A DNA stretch of 64,000 nt from Dama dama. Its lineage: Eukaryota; Chordata; Mammalia; Artiodactyla; Cervidae. Positions 53,446 to 63,521 of this stretch are shown here, one piece after another. Both the position numbers and the translations under genes were made by a program. The notes beneath the pieces are model-generated. The model did not search any database and was not told the DNA's origin. It saw only the letters and a list, made by a program, of their open reading frames with translations. Positions within the stretch are counted from its first letter, which is position 1. Each line of letters begins with the position of its first letter. The stretch spans positions 87,586,501 to 87,650,500 of the forward strand of contig NC_083692.1 of the NCBI RefSeq assembly GCF_033118175.1. Reading direction: 5' to 3'.

Positions 53446-53659
53446 CATGCTGTCACTTCAGTCCTGTCTGACTCTTTGCGACCCCATGGACTGTAGCCCA
53501 TCAGACTCCTCTGTCCATGGGATTCTCCAGGCAAGAATACTGGAGTGGGTTACCGTGCCCACCTTCAGGGGATCTTCCCGACCCAGGGATCAAACCCAAG
53601 TCTCCTGTGTCTTCTGCACTGGCAGGCAGGTTCTTTGCCGCTAGCACCACCTGGGAAGT
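53446..53659 (-). mobile_element. Bov-tA SINE
   Basis: Reverse copy from 'catgctgtcacttcagtcc' to 'cacctgggaagtatcc', with a 9-10 base insertion in the head ('ctcctgtgtcttctgcactgg'). Confidence 0.94.
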
Positions 53660-53960
53660 ATCCTCTACACAGTAGTGTACAGTGAAGGACACAAAAATGC
53701 AAACGCTTGTTAAGGATGCACTCACAGGCCAAATGTACACCAGACATGGGAACTAAGTTACCTGATTACACATGCAAATGCACATTTGCATCTTTGAAAG
53801 TTTGCAACTTGAAGCTTTGTATGTAGGGGACTTACTATACACTTATCAGGAGTTGTGATTATTTTCAGAGACCATTTTTTTAGCCATCCTGCAAGTCTTT
53901 CTTGAGCTCTTTCTCTGAGGCCAGCCCTAGTAGGCACACTGAGGGGAATACCAAAGAAGC
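53660..53960. other. Unique sequence
   Basis: Nothing recognised. Confidence 0.4.
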
Positions 53961-53964
53961 ACAA

Positions 53965-54095
53965 GCCAGTGTCTTCCATTTCACAGAGGAAGAAATGGAG
54001 CCTCAGAGAGGGGAAGTCACTTGCCTAAGGCCACACAGCTAAAGAGTGGAGGTGCTGGGAGTTGAGAGCTGAGTCCAAAGACTGCCATGGCCTCA
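53965..54095 (+). mobile_element. MIR SINE
   Basis: 'catttcacagaggaagaaatg', 'gagcctcagagaggggaagtc', 'acttgcctaaggccacacag'. Confidence 0.87.
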
Positions 54096-54104
54096 CTACA
54101 TAGA

Positions 54105-54310
54105 GGTCAAGACCAGCCAAATCCAGCCGCCACCTGACTTTATAAATAAAGTCTTATTGGACCACAGACATGCTCATTTGTTTATACCTTGTCTACGGCT
54201 GCTTTTGCATTATAGGGACACAGTTGGGTAGTTGCAATAGAGCTTGCATGACTTGCAAACCTTAAAATATTTACTCTCTGGCCCTTCACAGAAAGTTTTC
54301 TGAAACCTAA
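54105..54310 (+). mobile_element. hAT-Charlie-type DNA transposon relic
   Basis: Same family as 9294-9756: 'gccaaatccagccgccacc', 'ataaataaagtcttattgg', 'acagacatgctcatttg', 'tctacggctgcttttgc', 'ttaaaatatttactctctgg'. Confidence 0.82.
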
Positions 54311-54329
54311 TTTTAGCATCCAGTCTATT

Positions 54330-54570
54330 TGCCCATTATCTCATCATCACTGAACAACTCTTGCATGCCTGACACTGCTGGGTGCTGGTGATTCGGAGAC
54401 AAATTAGTTGTGGACTCAGCTGCTTCCCAGGTTAGCAGTGAGGCTGGCCCCATTTCACAGATGAGGAGACTGAGGTCTAGAACCACTGAGCTTCCCCAGA
54501 GAGCCAGGAGATTTGAGGCTGAAACGGATCAAACTCCAGTCTGGCTCCTTGTGCTGACCCATTCCACCAT
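54330..54570. mobile_element. L2/MIR-type relic
   Basis: 'catgcctgacactgctggg', 'tgattcggagacaaattag' (reverse L2-like), then 'ccccatttcacagatgagg' and 'agactgaggtctagaaccac' (MIR-like). Probably two adjoining relics. Confidence 0.5.
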
Positions 54571-54744
54571 GTGGGCACTCCGCAGGCTCCATGGGAAGGA
54601 CCCACACACCCACATTAGAACCCAACAAGAGGAAAGGGATGGGGAGTGTGGGGAAAACTGATCTCGCTCTCCCTGTCCCTTTCAATCCCCTCCACGAATC
54701 CTCACTTGTTGGAAGGCCACGGTAGGTGACAGCACCTCGTTTGG

Positions 54745-55010
54745 GAAGGAAAATAATGATACTAATGACCACTAATTCATTGACAGCTACCAAGCGTACT
54801 GTGTGCTAAGCACAGTGGACACTTTTCTTTGTTCAATCTTACAGCGACACTGAGAGGTGTTGTAATCCCCCTGCCCCGTCTTCTAGCTGGGAAATGGAGA
54901 CCACAGGGATCAAAGGACTCGTCCCAGGCCACAGAGGTCACAGAACTAGGAAGAGGTAGGACCAGAATTAGAAGCCAGGTCTGTCTGCTTCTCATGTCCA
55001 GACAGGACGT
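54745..55010 (+). mobile_element. MIR SINE, long copy
   Basis: 'aatgatactaatgaccacta', 'tactgtgtgctaagcacag', 'gacactgagaggtgttgtaa', 'caggccacagaggtcacag', 'agaagccaggtctgtctgc'. Confidence 0.88.
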
Positions 55011-55459
55011 CTTGCCTCTGCCCTCTTTATGTTCAAGGTTTGGGGTCGGGGGACAGAGAGAATGGCTTTGCTTACTTGGAAAATGTTTATGTAAGTGGAA
55101 AAGTTTGTTCCTGGGGCTCTCAGTCATGCTGTTTGAGGGCTTTGACCCTCAACTATGAGCTCTCCTGTCTCCCTCAGTCTCTCCTAGGTCACTTCTGTAC
55201 CCCGGGAGGCGATGACCAAGAACAAGGCCCCCCCTCCCAGGAATAACTGCTCTTTAAAGCGATTAAAAAAAATAATAAAGCGATTTAAACTACAAAGGTA
55301 GCTGGTTTTCAGGGTGGAAATTGAGGCCTCTGCTGGCCAGGCACAGAGGACAAAGCTTTCCTGGGTCCATGAAGAAACATCCTAGAGAATACGCTCTCTG
55401 TGCCTTCTTACAAGACAGGGGTCGGGCTTAAAGGCACAGGAAGGCAGTGGTGGTGTTGG
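55011..55459. other. Unique sequence
   Basis: Nothing recognised. Confidence 0.4.
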
Positions 55460-55520
55460 AAGCGAGGCTCCCGGTTTCACTCTGCCTCTAAGGCCTTGGC
55501 CAAGTCCTTCCAGTTCTCTG
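55460..55520 (-). mobile_element. MIR SINE fragment (tentative)
   Basis: 'cggtttcactctgcctctaag' and 'ggccaagtccttccagttctc' resemble reverse MIR; it would be interrupted by the following SINE. Confidence 0.45.
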
Positions 55521-55531
55521 AAACAAGAGGA

Positions 55532-55657
55532 GGGGCTTCCGTAGTGGTCCAGAGGTTAAGACTCTGTGCTTCCAATGCAGGGGGCACAGGTTCAACTCCT
55601 GGCCAGGGAACTAAGATCCCACATGCCTGTGTGGTGTGGCCAAAAACTTGAAAAATA
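55532..55657 (+). mobile_element. CHR-1-type SINE
   Basis: 'gggcttccgtagtggtccag', 'caggttcaactcctggcc', 'cctgtgtggtgtggcc', A-rich tail. Perfect 11-base TSD aaacaagagga at 55521-55531 and 55658-55668. Confidence 0.94.
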
Positions 55658-55668
55658 AAACAAGAGGA

Positions 55669-55924
55669 TGTTGGAGTTACTGAGTGCTTGCATCCCAGAT
55701 TGTGTGGACTACCAACAACCAGGGGTGGAGAGAGAAGTTGGGATTCAAAGCTGTCACAGGTAGACGTGTTTGGAGGGGAACAGACTCCCAGGAGATAACT
55801 TGGCCTCTCGGGACCTATCATCACTCACCTGGGTCTTCATCATCCTAGCCAAGCACCCTCCCTCCCGTCCCTGAGTCCCCACACTCGGGCCGTCCTTCTC
55901 ACTCCTGCATCAAGACAATCAAGG
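55669..55924. other. Unique sequence
   Basis: Nothing recognised. Confidence 0.4.
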
Positions 55925-55936
55925 GGTAGCTCAGGA

Positions 55937-56235
55937 TTTCCTTGGTGGTCCAGTGGTTAAGAACCTGCCTGCCGATGCAGGGGACACAGGTTAGATCCCT
56001 GCTCAGGAAGATCCCACAAGCCGCAGGGCAACTAAGCCCATGTGCCACATCTACTGAGCCTGTGCCCTCCAGCCTGTGCTCCCTAGCAAGAGAAGCCACC
56101 GCCACAAGAAGCCCACAGACCACAACTAGAGAGCAGCCCTCGCTCTCCACAACTAGAGAAACCCTGCACACAGCAATGAAGACCCATTGTAGCCAAAAGT
56201 AAATAAGTAAATAGATTTTTTTTTTTTAAAAAAGA
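55937..56235 (+). mobile_element. CHR-2-type SINE
   Basis: 'tttccttggtggtccagtgg', 'caggttagatccctgctcagg', repeated body, 'aagacccattgtagcc', AAATAAGTAAATAG tail. Flanks ggtagctcagga / ggtagcccagga (55925-55936, 56236-56247). Confidence 0.95.
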
Positions 56236-56247
56236 GGTAGCCCAGGA

Positions 56248-56464
56248 GAATCCCCAGGAATTCTCACGATCCTGGTCCTCTGCCTCTCCCCTCCCCCTCC
56301 ATCCACAGAAATCACCTCCCCTGGGCAGCCAGGCTGGGGGCCAGCCCTGTGCACCACACAGGATACTTGAACCCACTGCCCCCCATCTCTCAAGTACCAG
56401 ATGCTCCCCCATGCTCACCGCCCTAACCCCCAAAGCCCTCCCCAGTCCTCTGCCTCCACCCACC
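56248..56464. other. C-rich unique sequence
   Basis: Nothing recognised. Confidence 0.4.
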
Positions 56465-57060
56465 CCGCTGGTGTGTTTACTTAAGGCTGAATTCTATATC
56501 TGGAAGTTCATTAATTTTTTTGTGGGTGCCAAAATGCGGATCATTTGTGCTTATCCTCAACTAAATAAGTCAGGTCATAAGAGGTAATGCCATGGGTAGT
56601 GGAATGTAAACAAACACATTCTACCTCAATAAACATGCTAATTTCCAGCTATAATATTCACAAGTAAAAGATCCATCACGCCGACCCTATTTGGCAAAGG
56701 CAGCGGGCCTCATCCGTCAACGAGGGAGGCCCCCGCCAGTTCTCTGCGGGAGGGAAATAGTACAACTTAACTTGCTTGATGACGCCCTCGGGGAGAAACA
56801 TGAGCCTCATAAATGAGCCTGGAAATGTGATAAAAGGATAATCTTGCATAAATGAGCCTATATCATCATTACCTGCACCGACCAAGGCCAGACGCGGGCT
56901 TTGAGGGATGGAGTCAGATGGCACATAAATGAAGGCCGAGGAGGTGATGCACCAGGCCAGCGGGGACTCCCCATCCTTGCCATGCCCCACGGGCCACCCT
57001 CACCCAAGGCGGCCACCTAGCATGCGGGCGGGGCCGAGCGGAGGCTGCAGCCCTGTCTGG
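56465..57060. promoter_or_regulatory. Conserved non-coding element candidate with CpG-rich core
   Basis: Repeat-free. The A/T-rich left part has 'gttcattaatttttttg', 'atgtaaacaaacacattc' (forkhead-like) and 'catgctaatttccagc'. The centre 56680-56780 keeps many CpGs ('cacgccgaccc', 'cccccgccag', 'gatgacgccctcggg'). 'cataaatgagcct' occurs twice (56808 and 56848). The right end 57000-57060 is a second CpG cluster. Function inferred. Confidence 0.5.
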
Positions 57061-57310
57061 GGCTCAGGTTGCAGGAGTGGGAAGGGCAAGGACAGCCCAG
57101 GCCTCTCGCCCGAACACGAGAGCATCCTTGGCCAAAGCTGCCATCGGAAGGGGCCCAGGCCCTTTCACCACCTCATAGAAACACTAAGGCATCAACCTGG
57201 GTTATTTACTCAATAATATTGATTGGTCACCTAGTAAACGCCAAGACACTGAGACAGACACTTGGAAAATCAAAACAAGATGAAGCCTTTGCTTTTAGGA
57301 ATTCACACCA
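57061..57310. other. Unique sequence
   Basis: Nothing recognised. Confidence 0.4.
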
Positions 57311-57525
57311 ACTTTCCTGGTGGTGCAGTGGCTAAGAATGCACTTTGCAATGCAAGGGACTCCCTGGTCGGGGGGGAAATAAGATCCCACATGTGGGCAA
57401 CTAAGCCCACGCGGTACAACTACTGAGCTTGTGCGCCCTCTGGACCACGCGCCACAGCTAGAGAGTCCGTGCACTGCAGCTAAGACCTGATGCAGCCAAT
57501 AAATAAATAATTAAAAAAAAAAAAA
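57311..57525 (+). mobile_element. CHR-type SINE
   Basis: 'actttcctggtggtgcagtgg', a deleted B-box region ('ctccctggtcggggg'), 'gcaactaagcccacgcgg', 'gctaagacctgatgcagcc', AATAAATAAATAATT tail. Confidence 0.9.
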
Positions 57526-58255
57526 TTTACAGTGGGCTCAGGGAGACAACGCAAGTCGTCACAGCCTGCTTGGTCTGTGGTCACACGCGGAGGGTACACA
57601 GGATGGAAGGACCCCGTGGGCCTGGGTCTGCGGGGGAAGGTCAGGGCCACTGGTGCATAAAGGACAGCCGGGCACCGCACGAGGTGAGTGGTGATGAGCC
57701 AGGATCCACCCTCTCCCTGCGGCCCCCCTCAGGCCCCTCCCCACGCCCAGAGCTCCCAGGGGTGCTGGCCCTGCCCCCACCCAAAGGTGTGAGCTCTGTC
57801 CTTGCCTGTGAGTCCTTTTAACAAATGACAAAGGTGCACAGAACTTATACATTGCTTTGGGAACGATCTGGTGGGGATCTTGACGCTCCCTCTTGATCCT
57901 TCCCCTCCCTTCCCCCACCCAGAACCCCGCGGGTGCCCCACCCAGCCCCCAATGCTAGGAGTGTTGGCAGCCAAGGCTGACAGCCACCCTCCTCCACAGA
58001 GAATTGCCTTTGGCCAAAAAGGAGCCACGTCACCTGGAAGGTCACCCTCGCCAGCCCCTCTGACGTCAGACTACACGACTCAGGGGTAGAGAGACTGGCC
58101 CCGTGACCGAAAGGGTTGAGGGTCACACTCTGAGGTGTAGCTCCCACTCCAGAGCCCCCTGCAGGCCGGGCTGAGGCTGGACTCCAGCTGAGCCCACACC
58201 CTTGCCGCCCCATCCTGCTTCTCTCACGCCCTTCTTCCATGAACACAACCCCCAG
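57526..58255. other. GC-rich unique sequence
   Basis: Overlapping frames up to 145 codons on the minus strand are judged chance in GC-rich DNA. Confidence 0.45.
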
Positions 58256-58261
58256 TTGGCT

Positions 58262-59149
58262 GAGTGTGTCCAAACAACCCAATCAAAAAACGGACAGAAG
58301 ATCTAACTAGACAGTCCTCCAAAGAAGACACACAGGTGGCCAAAAAGCATATGAAGAGATGCTTAAGATCACTAATTATCAGAGAAAAGCAAATCAAAAC
58401 TACAGTGAGGTACCACCTCACACCAGTCAGAATAGCCATCAGCAAAAAGTCTACACACAATAGATGCTGGCAAGGGTGTGGAGAAAAGGGAACCTCTCTA
58501 CACTGTTGGTGGGAATGTGTATTGGTGCAGCCACTATGGAAATCAGTATGCAAGTAAAAAGACTGAAAACAGAGCTACCAGCAATCCCACTCCTGGGCGT
58601 ATTTCTGAAGAAAACTCTTAGTTCAAAAAGATACATGCACCCCAATGTTCGTACCAGCACTATTTACAATAGCCAAGACATGGAAGTAATCTAAATGTCT
58701 GTTGACAGATGAATGGATAAGGAAGATGTAGTGTGTGTATGCACACACACACACTGGAATATTCCTCAGCCATAAAAAGAACGAAATAATGCCATTTGCT
58801 GCAACACGGATAAGCCTACAGTTTATCATATTATACGCAGTAAATCAGACGGGGAAAGATAAATATATGATATCACTCGTATGTAATCTAATTTTTGAAT
58901 ATTGATACAAATGAACTTATTTACAAAACAGAAAAGACTTAAACAGATATCAAAAACAAATGCGATTACCAATGGGGAAACACAGAGAGGAGGGATAAAT
59001 CAGAAATATGTATGTGAGCATATACACACTACTATATATAGGATCAATAACCAACAAGGACTTACTGTGTAGCACAAGGAACTCTACTCAGTATTCCATG
59101 ATAACCTATATAAGAAAAGGATCTAAAAAAGCATGAATATACATATGTG
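58262..59149 (+). mobile_element. L1 LINE (older ruminant/cetartiodactyl family) 3' end, left part
   Basis: ORF2 C-terminus (HCWWECVLVQPLW-like, CWQGCGEKGTS) through a 3' UTR with 'ataaccaacaaggacttactg' and 'gtgtagcacaaggaactc'. More diverged than 36925-38132. Split by a short SINE piece. Confidence 0.93.
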
Positions 59150-59221
59150 CGATGCTCAGTTGCTCAGTTGTGTCTGACTCTTTGCAGCCCCATGGACTGT
59201 AGCCTGCCAGGCTTGTCTGCC
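59150..59221 (-). mobile_element. Very short Bov-tA/Bov-A fragment inserted in L1
   Basis: Only about 72 bases of the 3' body ('gttgctcagttgtgtctgac' to 'gcctgccaggcttgtctg'). 'catatgtg' at 59142-59149 and 59222-59229 is the TSD, so it is a severely 5'-truncated insertion. Confidence 0.85.
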
Positions 59222-59302
59222 CATATGTGTATAACTAAATCACTTACTAACACAACATTGTAAATGAACTATATTCCAATACAATTAAAATTAAAAAAAG
59301 AT
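59222..59302 (+). mobile_element. L1 LINE 3' terminus, right part
   Basis: 'ctaacacaacattgtaaatg' and 'aactatattccaatacaatt' plus A-rich tail, the typical terminus of this L1 family. Confidence 0.92.
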
Positions 59303-59671
59303 TTGAAATGATTGCCCTAAGTAGATAAAAATATCTTCGTATTGTGGGCAATGCATTTCCCTACACCCATACAGATGTATGCAACATATTTCCTATAATC
59401 ATTTACCAACACTTTGTCTAGCTATGAAAATAAAATGATGATAAATAATAACTGCTCTTTCTTAAGAATGTAAAAAAAAATAAATAAGCTGTGTGTGTCC
59501 AACTCTCCATCTCAGGCTCTGCTTTTAGGGAGCCCAACCTTGGCACCCCGTTTTCCCTTTCAGTACCTGGTGCTTGCATGCTATCATCTCAAAAGCAGAC
59601 TCAGAAACAAGCCCTCAAAACAGTGTGCAGGGGGCAATAGCCCTGTTCTGACTAAAGTGCTGGGGGTAGGG
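59303..59671. other. Unique sequence
   Basis: Nothing recognised. Confidence 0.4.
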
Positions 59672-59745
59672 GCTCAGAGACAGCAGAGACAGACAGCAGG
59701 CTCAGAGACAGCTCAGAGACAGACAGCTCAGAGACAGACAGCAGG
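59672..59745. repeat. Short minisatellite-like repeat
   Basis: Irregular tandem units of CTCAGAGACAGACAG with variants (cagcagagacagacag, ctcagagacag). Confidence 0.9.
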
Positions 59746-60320
59746 CCTCAGGGAGTCAGGGAGGGCTTCTCAGGAAGGGTGGGTGAGCTGGGAAGGGTGT
59801 TCTCGGCAGAGGCAACAGCACACCCTTGGATTTCCAAAGCACTTTCAAGTATCCCATCACAGCAAATAGAACCAGGCAGGCAGAGTGGGAAGAGCTTGCT
59901 TTAGAAGCCCCCAGAAGCACCACCAGGGTCAAGGGTGGCCAGCCCTCTTCCTATAGCAAATGCCTGTTGCAGGAATGGGTGAATATATGTAAACAAGCAA
60001 GCAAAATCATTGTGACTATTTCTCCTGTAGACAGCGTTCTATCTACCTGCCAGTTTCCAAGTGGTGCCAGCTCCCTCCCTAGACCAGAAATTCCTTTGTA
60101 ACAGGGACGGGGCTTAGGTACCAGGGGTGTCACCACAAGGCCTCGTTCTGCTCTTTGTACAGACCTGACGCTCAAGACATGCTTGTTCCAGGGCTCTGAA
60201 CTGTTGCCTTGAGAGAAGGGGGTGTTGAGATGGATCAAGACCTTCATTCATTCACCAAACAGCTTTGTGATGAGATTGTAGAATCAGTGACCAAGAACAA
60301 GGAAGAGAGGAAACTGCTGT
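59746..60320. other. Unique sequence
   Basis: A weak reverse L2-like 'ttcattcattcaccaaacag' at 60243. Confidence 0.35.
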
Positions 60321-60370
60321 GTACCTACTGTGTGCAGCAATTATACTAGGTGCTTTTAAACCTCATGATA
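60321..60370 (+). mobile_element. MIR SINE, left part
   Basis: 'gtacctactgtgtgcagcaa' and 'ctaggtgcttttaaacctca' are the MIR 5' core, interrupted by a CHR SINE. Confidence 0.75.
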
Positions 60371-60560
60371 GGGACTTTCCTGGTGGTCCAGTGGTTAAGA
60401 ATCTGCCTTCCAATGCAGGGGACTGGGGTTCGATCCCTCATCTGGGAACTAAGATCCCACATGCTGAGGGGCAGCTAAGCCTGTGCGTCCTACCTAGAGA
60501 GCCCACATGCCGCAACGAAGACCCAGCACAGCCAAAATAAATAAATTTAAAAAATAAATA
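60371..60560 (+). mobile_element. CHR-type SINE inserted in MIR
   Basis: 'gggactttcctggtggtccag', 'gggttcgatccctcatctgg', 'gaagacccagcacagcc', AATAAATAAATTT tail. 'taaacctca' is repeated on both sides as TSD. Confidence 0.94.
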
Positions 60561-60690
60561 AACCTCACAATAACCTGAGATGGGTACTATTACTGCCATT
60601 TTACAGATGATGAAACTCCAAAGGGAGGAGATGTGCAATTGACATGTAGGTGTATCTAGGTCCACAGCCTGTGATCTTTCCATCCTCTCT
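60561..60690 (+). mobile_element. MIR SINE, right part
   Basis: 'cctcacaataacctgagatgg', 'tattactgccattttacagat', 'gatgaaactccaaagggagg'. Confidence 0.82.
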
Positions 60691-61340
60691 CCCTTCCTTC
60701 AACCCTAGGGGAGGATATTTTAAAATCAAAGTTACAGAGGCCTGGAATAGGTTAACCAGATCCCTCTGGAGGCAGAAGACCTGGAAGTCCTCCAGGGATC
60801 CCTTTCAGCAGAGAATCCTCTGATTCATGCTGCCCAGGCCCAAGCAGCCCTGGTGGGCAGGAGATCCACCCCCCAGGCCGAGGCCAGCTCTCCTGAGGCC
60901 CATCCACAATCACGCCGCTAACAGAGAGAGCCATGCTTCCAGGGATTAGAGGATCCAGAACCTACTTTAGGGTTAATGTGCTGAAGGAAGGGGGAAAAAA
61001 AGGTATAAATGCTGTTGAAAAACTGAGCTGACGAGCTCCTGGGAAACCTGAGCCGTTCAAGTCTTAGTCAAGAGTGCTGGCTGAGAAATTGTTGGCCCTT
61101 GCCAAGCCCAGCGAATGGAAGCTTGCACATTCCCGGGGCTGCATGTTTCAAATACTTTCCGTGGTTTCACCAGTGGAGGGCCAGGAGAGAAGAATCTGTC
61201 ATTACCAACTTGGGTCTGCAAAACAGCTTGGCCGGCGGGGAGCTGCGAAATCACAGGAGGCGGGAAACCTGACTCAGAGCTTCAGGGACGTGAGGATGTG
61301 CAGCTGGGAGGGGCAACCTGACCCCCGACCTCAGACGTGC
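60691..61340. other. Unique sequence
   Basis: No repeat or exon is recognised. Confidence 0.4.
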
Positions 61341-61414
61341 AGTTGGGCGGGCGTGGGGAGGCGGGGTGGGGGGTCCTGCGGGGAACCGGGGCGGGGGTGG
61401 GGTGGGGGGAGGCG
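61341..61414 (+). repeat. G-rich tract with quadruplex-forming potential
   Basis: More than eight runs of three or more G on the plus strand with short loops ('gggcgggcgtggggagg', 'ggggcgggggtggggtgg'). Confidence 0.8.
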
Positions 61415-62429
61415 TGAAACGTGATCCTCGGGCTCACGATAGTCCTACTCATGATGGTTCTTGCCAGCTCACAGAGTGACCACCCCTCTCTCTGGGGTAA
61501 CAGCTTCTGTGGTTTTCTATCTGCTCTTCAGCAGTCCAGGCTGCTGCTGAGCCCCTAGTAGGTGCCATGCATCTTGCTGAACATCTAATACAATGAGCCT
61601 AGCATGGTAGCATGCTGGCAACCCATGACTACTTTTCAAACTGGGAACTGAGATTCATAAAGACATAAGCATCACCCCGTTCTACACAAATGACCAAAAC
61701 TTCAGCTCATCCTTTGTGTACAAAGGACCTACCATGTGCAGAGATGGGGATGCAAAGACGGACAGAAGGTCTTTTTCTGAGAGGGGCTTTTTCAGAGACG
61801 GGCTCCAAAGTTTCATAGATTTAAACCAATCAATGTTTTTCAAGGTACTGCTGTATCTGCCACCAAAGTTTTCTTATTAAACCATGTGAAGGAGGAGGGG
61901 CAAGGATGAGTGACAGACCAGACCACAGGGAGGTTCGGGAGGGGAGGGACGTGTGGCAGAAAGCACCCTCGGTCCAGCCTAACTCACAGTGGGATCCAGG
62001 AAGTCACTTCAGTCGCTTTAGGTCTTGGTTTCTGAAGAACACACTGTCCATGCGTGGACGACCTCCTTTAGAAGTGTTGTCTGCTATGCACCATGGCCAT
62101 GATGTCAGTGGCTTCTTATTGCAGCCTCTGCCACTCTCTGCCTGAAGGCCTCCTCTGGCAGCAGAAGGATGAAGCACCCACAGGCGGGGCAGGCCAGACG
62201 CGCCGGGAGCGCAGGCTCCCAGGAGCAGCCCTCTGCAAGAGACAGGAGTGGGGGATAAGGAGCCCACTTCCTGTCCCCTTCACCAGGACAGCTCTGCAGG
62301 TGTGCGCTCCTGGAGCCCCGGCTACCCACAGGATCCTCTGTTCATCAAGCGCCCCATGTTCTCTCCTCTCCTTCCCCCTCTTACGACCCCACAGATGCTT
62401 CCTGAGGTCACCTCCCAAATAACCGGTGT
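61415..62429. other. Unique sequence
   Basis: A short reverse L2-like 'aaggacctaccatgtgcag' at 61724. No gene is recognised. Confidence 0.4.
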
Positions 62430-62553
62430 GCATGTGTGTGCTCAGTCATGCCCACCTCTGTGCGACCCCTGGACTGCAGCCCACCAGGCTCCTCTGTCCA
62501 CAGGATTCTCCAGGCACGGATACCAGAGTGGGTTGCCGCGCCCTCCTCCCCCT
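62430..62553 (-). mobile_element. Bov-tA SINE fragment
   Basis: Body only: 'gtgtgctcagtcatgccc' to 'gggttgccgcgccctcctcc'. The tRNA head is missing. Confidence 0.85.
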
Positions 62554-63366
62554 ACCTGCACTCAAATCCCATTTGGTGCTCCACTTCTTGGGGGGAGCCA
62601 AATTGAACACTTTTCCTTGTCTGAAAGGAGGAATCCAGGCCAGAAGGGGCTTCGGCCATTATTCGTGACAACCCCATTATTGCATAGAAGGAGGGATCGA
62701 GGCCCACAAAGGGGAGCTGCTGTCTCCCTAGCGATGACCTTCCCGCTTCCTCCCCAGGTCTCAGGAAAGCAGCTGTGAATCCCACTGGCCCCGCCTCTAG
62801 CTCTAGCCGGGAGCAAGGCCCAGGAGGTCAGGCCCAGGGTCCAGGGGCAGTCGGGCACCAAGGTGGGGAGCCCCTGGGTTACGAGTCCCCTGGTGACCAC
62901 GGCCCTAAGTGGCCCCTTGGGAAGCCCTGAGCACAGGGTTCCTGCAGAACCACAGAAGCGAGTGCGAGCCGCAGCCCCAGGGCCTCTGCCCCTCCCTCGG
63001 CACCTTGACCAGGCGCCCCACCCCCTCAGGCCCCTCTCCTCCACTCTGCATCACACATGGAGGGGAAACCCCACGAGAGGCCCTCAGTTCGCCTGCCTCG
63101 GGCCCCCACACAGGCTGCCCCCCTCTAGCGAGTTGGTGCTTCCCTCCCTCCCCCGCAGCCAACTCCTCCTCCACCTTCAAAGAGCTCAGGCTTCTCCAGG
63201 CCTGCCTCAACGTTGCCAAGCTCTCCCACCAGAAGTCACCCCCTCCACGGGGGTCTGGAACACCCTCCAGCACTGCACCCCTCCAGCATGCTGTCCCTGG
63301 GGAACCACTATGACAAGTCTGTACTATGTCTTCCCAGTAGCTCTCTGAGGGCCAGACCCGGGCTTC
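62554..63366. other. GC-rich unique sequence
   Basis: Large overlapping frames on both strands (up to 161 codons) with no family signature; judged chance. Confidence 0.45.
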
Positions 63367-63377
63367 TGTACCTTTTT

Positions 63378-63510
63378 AAAAAATTTATTGGGCGGCCCTG
63401 GGTCTTAGCTGCAATATGCAGGCTGAGTTCCCTGACCAGGGACTGAACCCAAGCCCCCTACATTGGGAGCGTGGAGTCTCAACTACTGGGCCACCAGGGA
63501 AGTCCCCTCA
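63378..63510 (-). mobile_element. CHR-1-type SINE
   Basis: Reverse copy: 'aaaaaatttattgggcggcc', 'ctgggtcttagctgcaatat', 'ccctgaccagggactgaac', 'gggccaccagggaagtcccc'. TSD tgtaccttttt at 63367-63377 and 63511-63521. Confidence 0.93.
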
Positions 63511-63521
63511 TGTACCTTTTT

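Noticed and set aside
57421..57445. CTCF-like 'gcgccctctgg' site
   Set aside because: It lies within a CHR SINE body and is a weaker core; not listed as a regulatory site.
62562..63348. Overlapping 120-161 codon frames on both strands
   Set aside because: GC-rich DNA lacks stops; the frames contradict each other and have no family signature.
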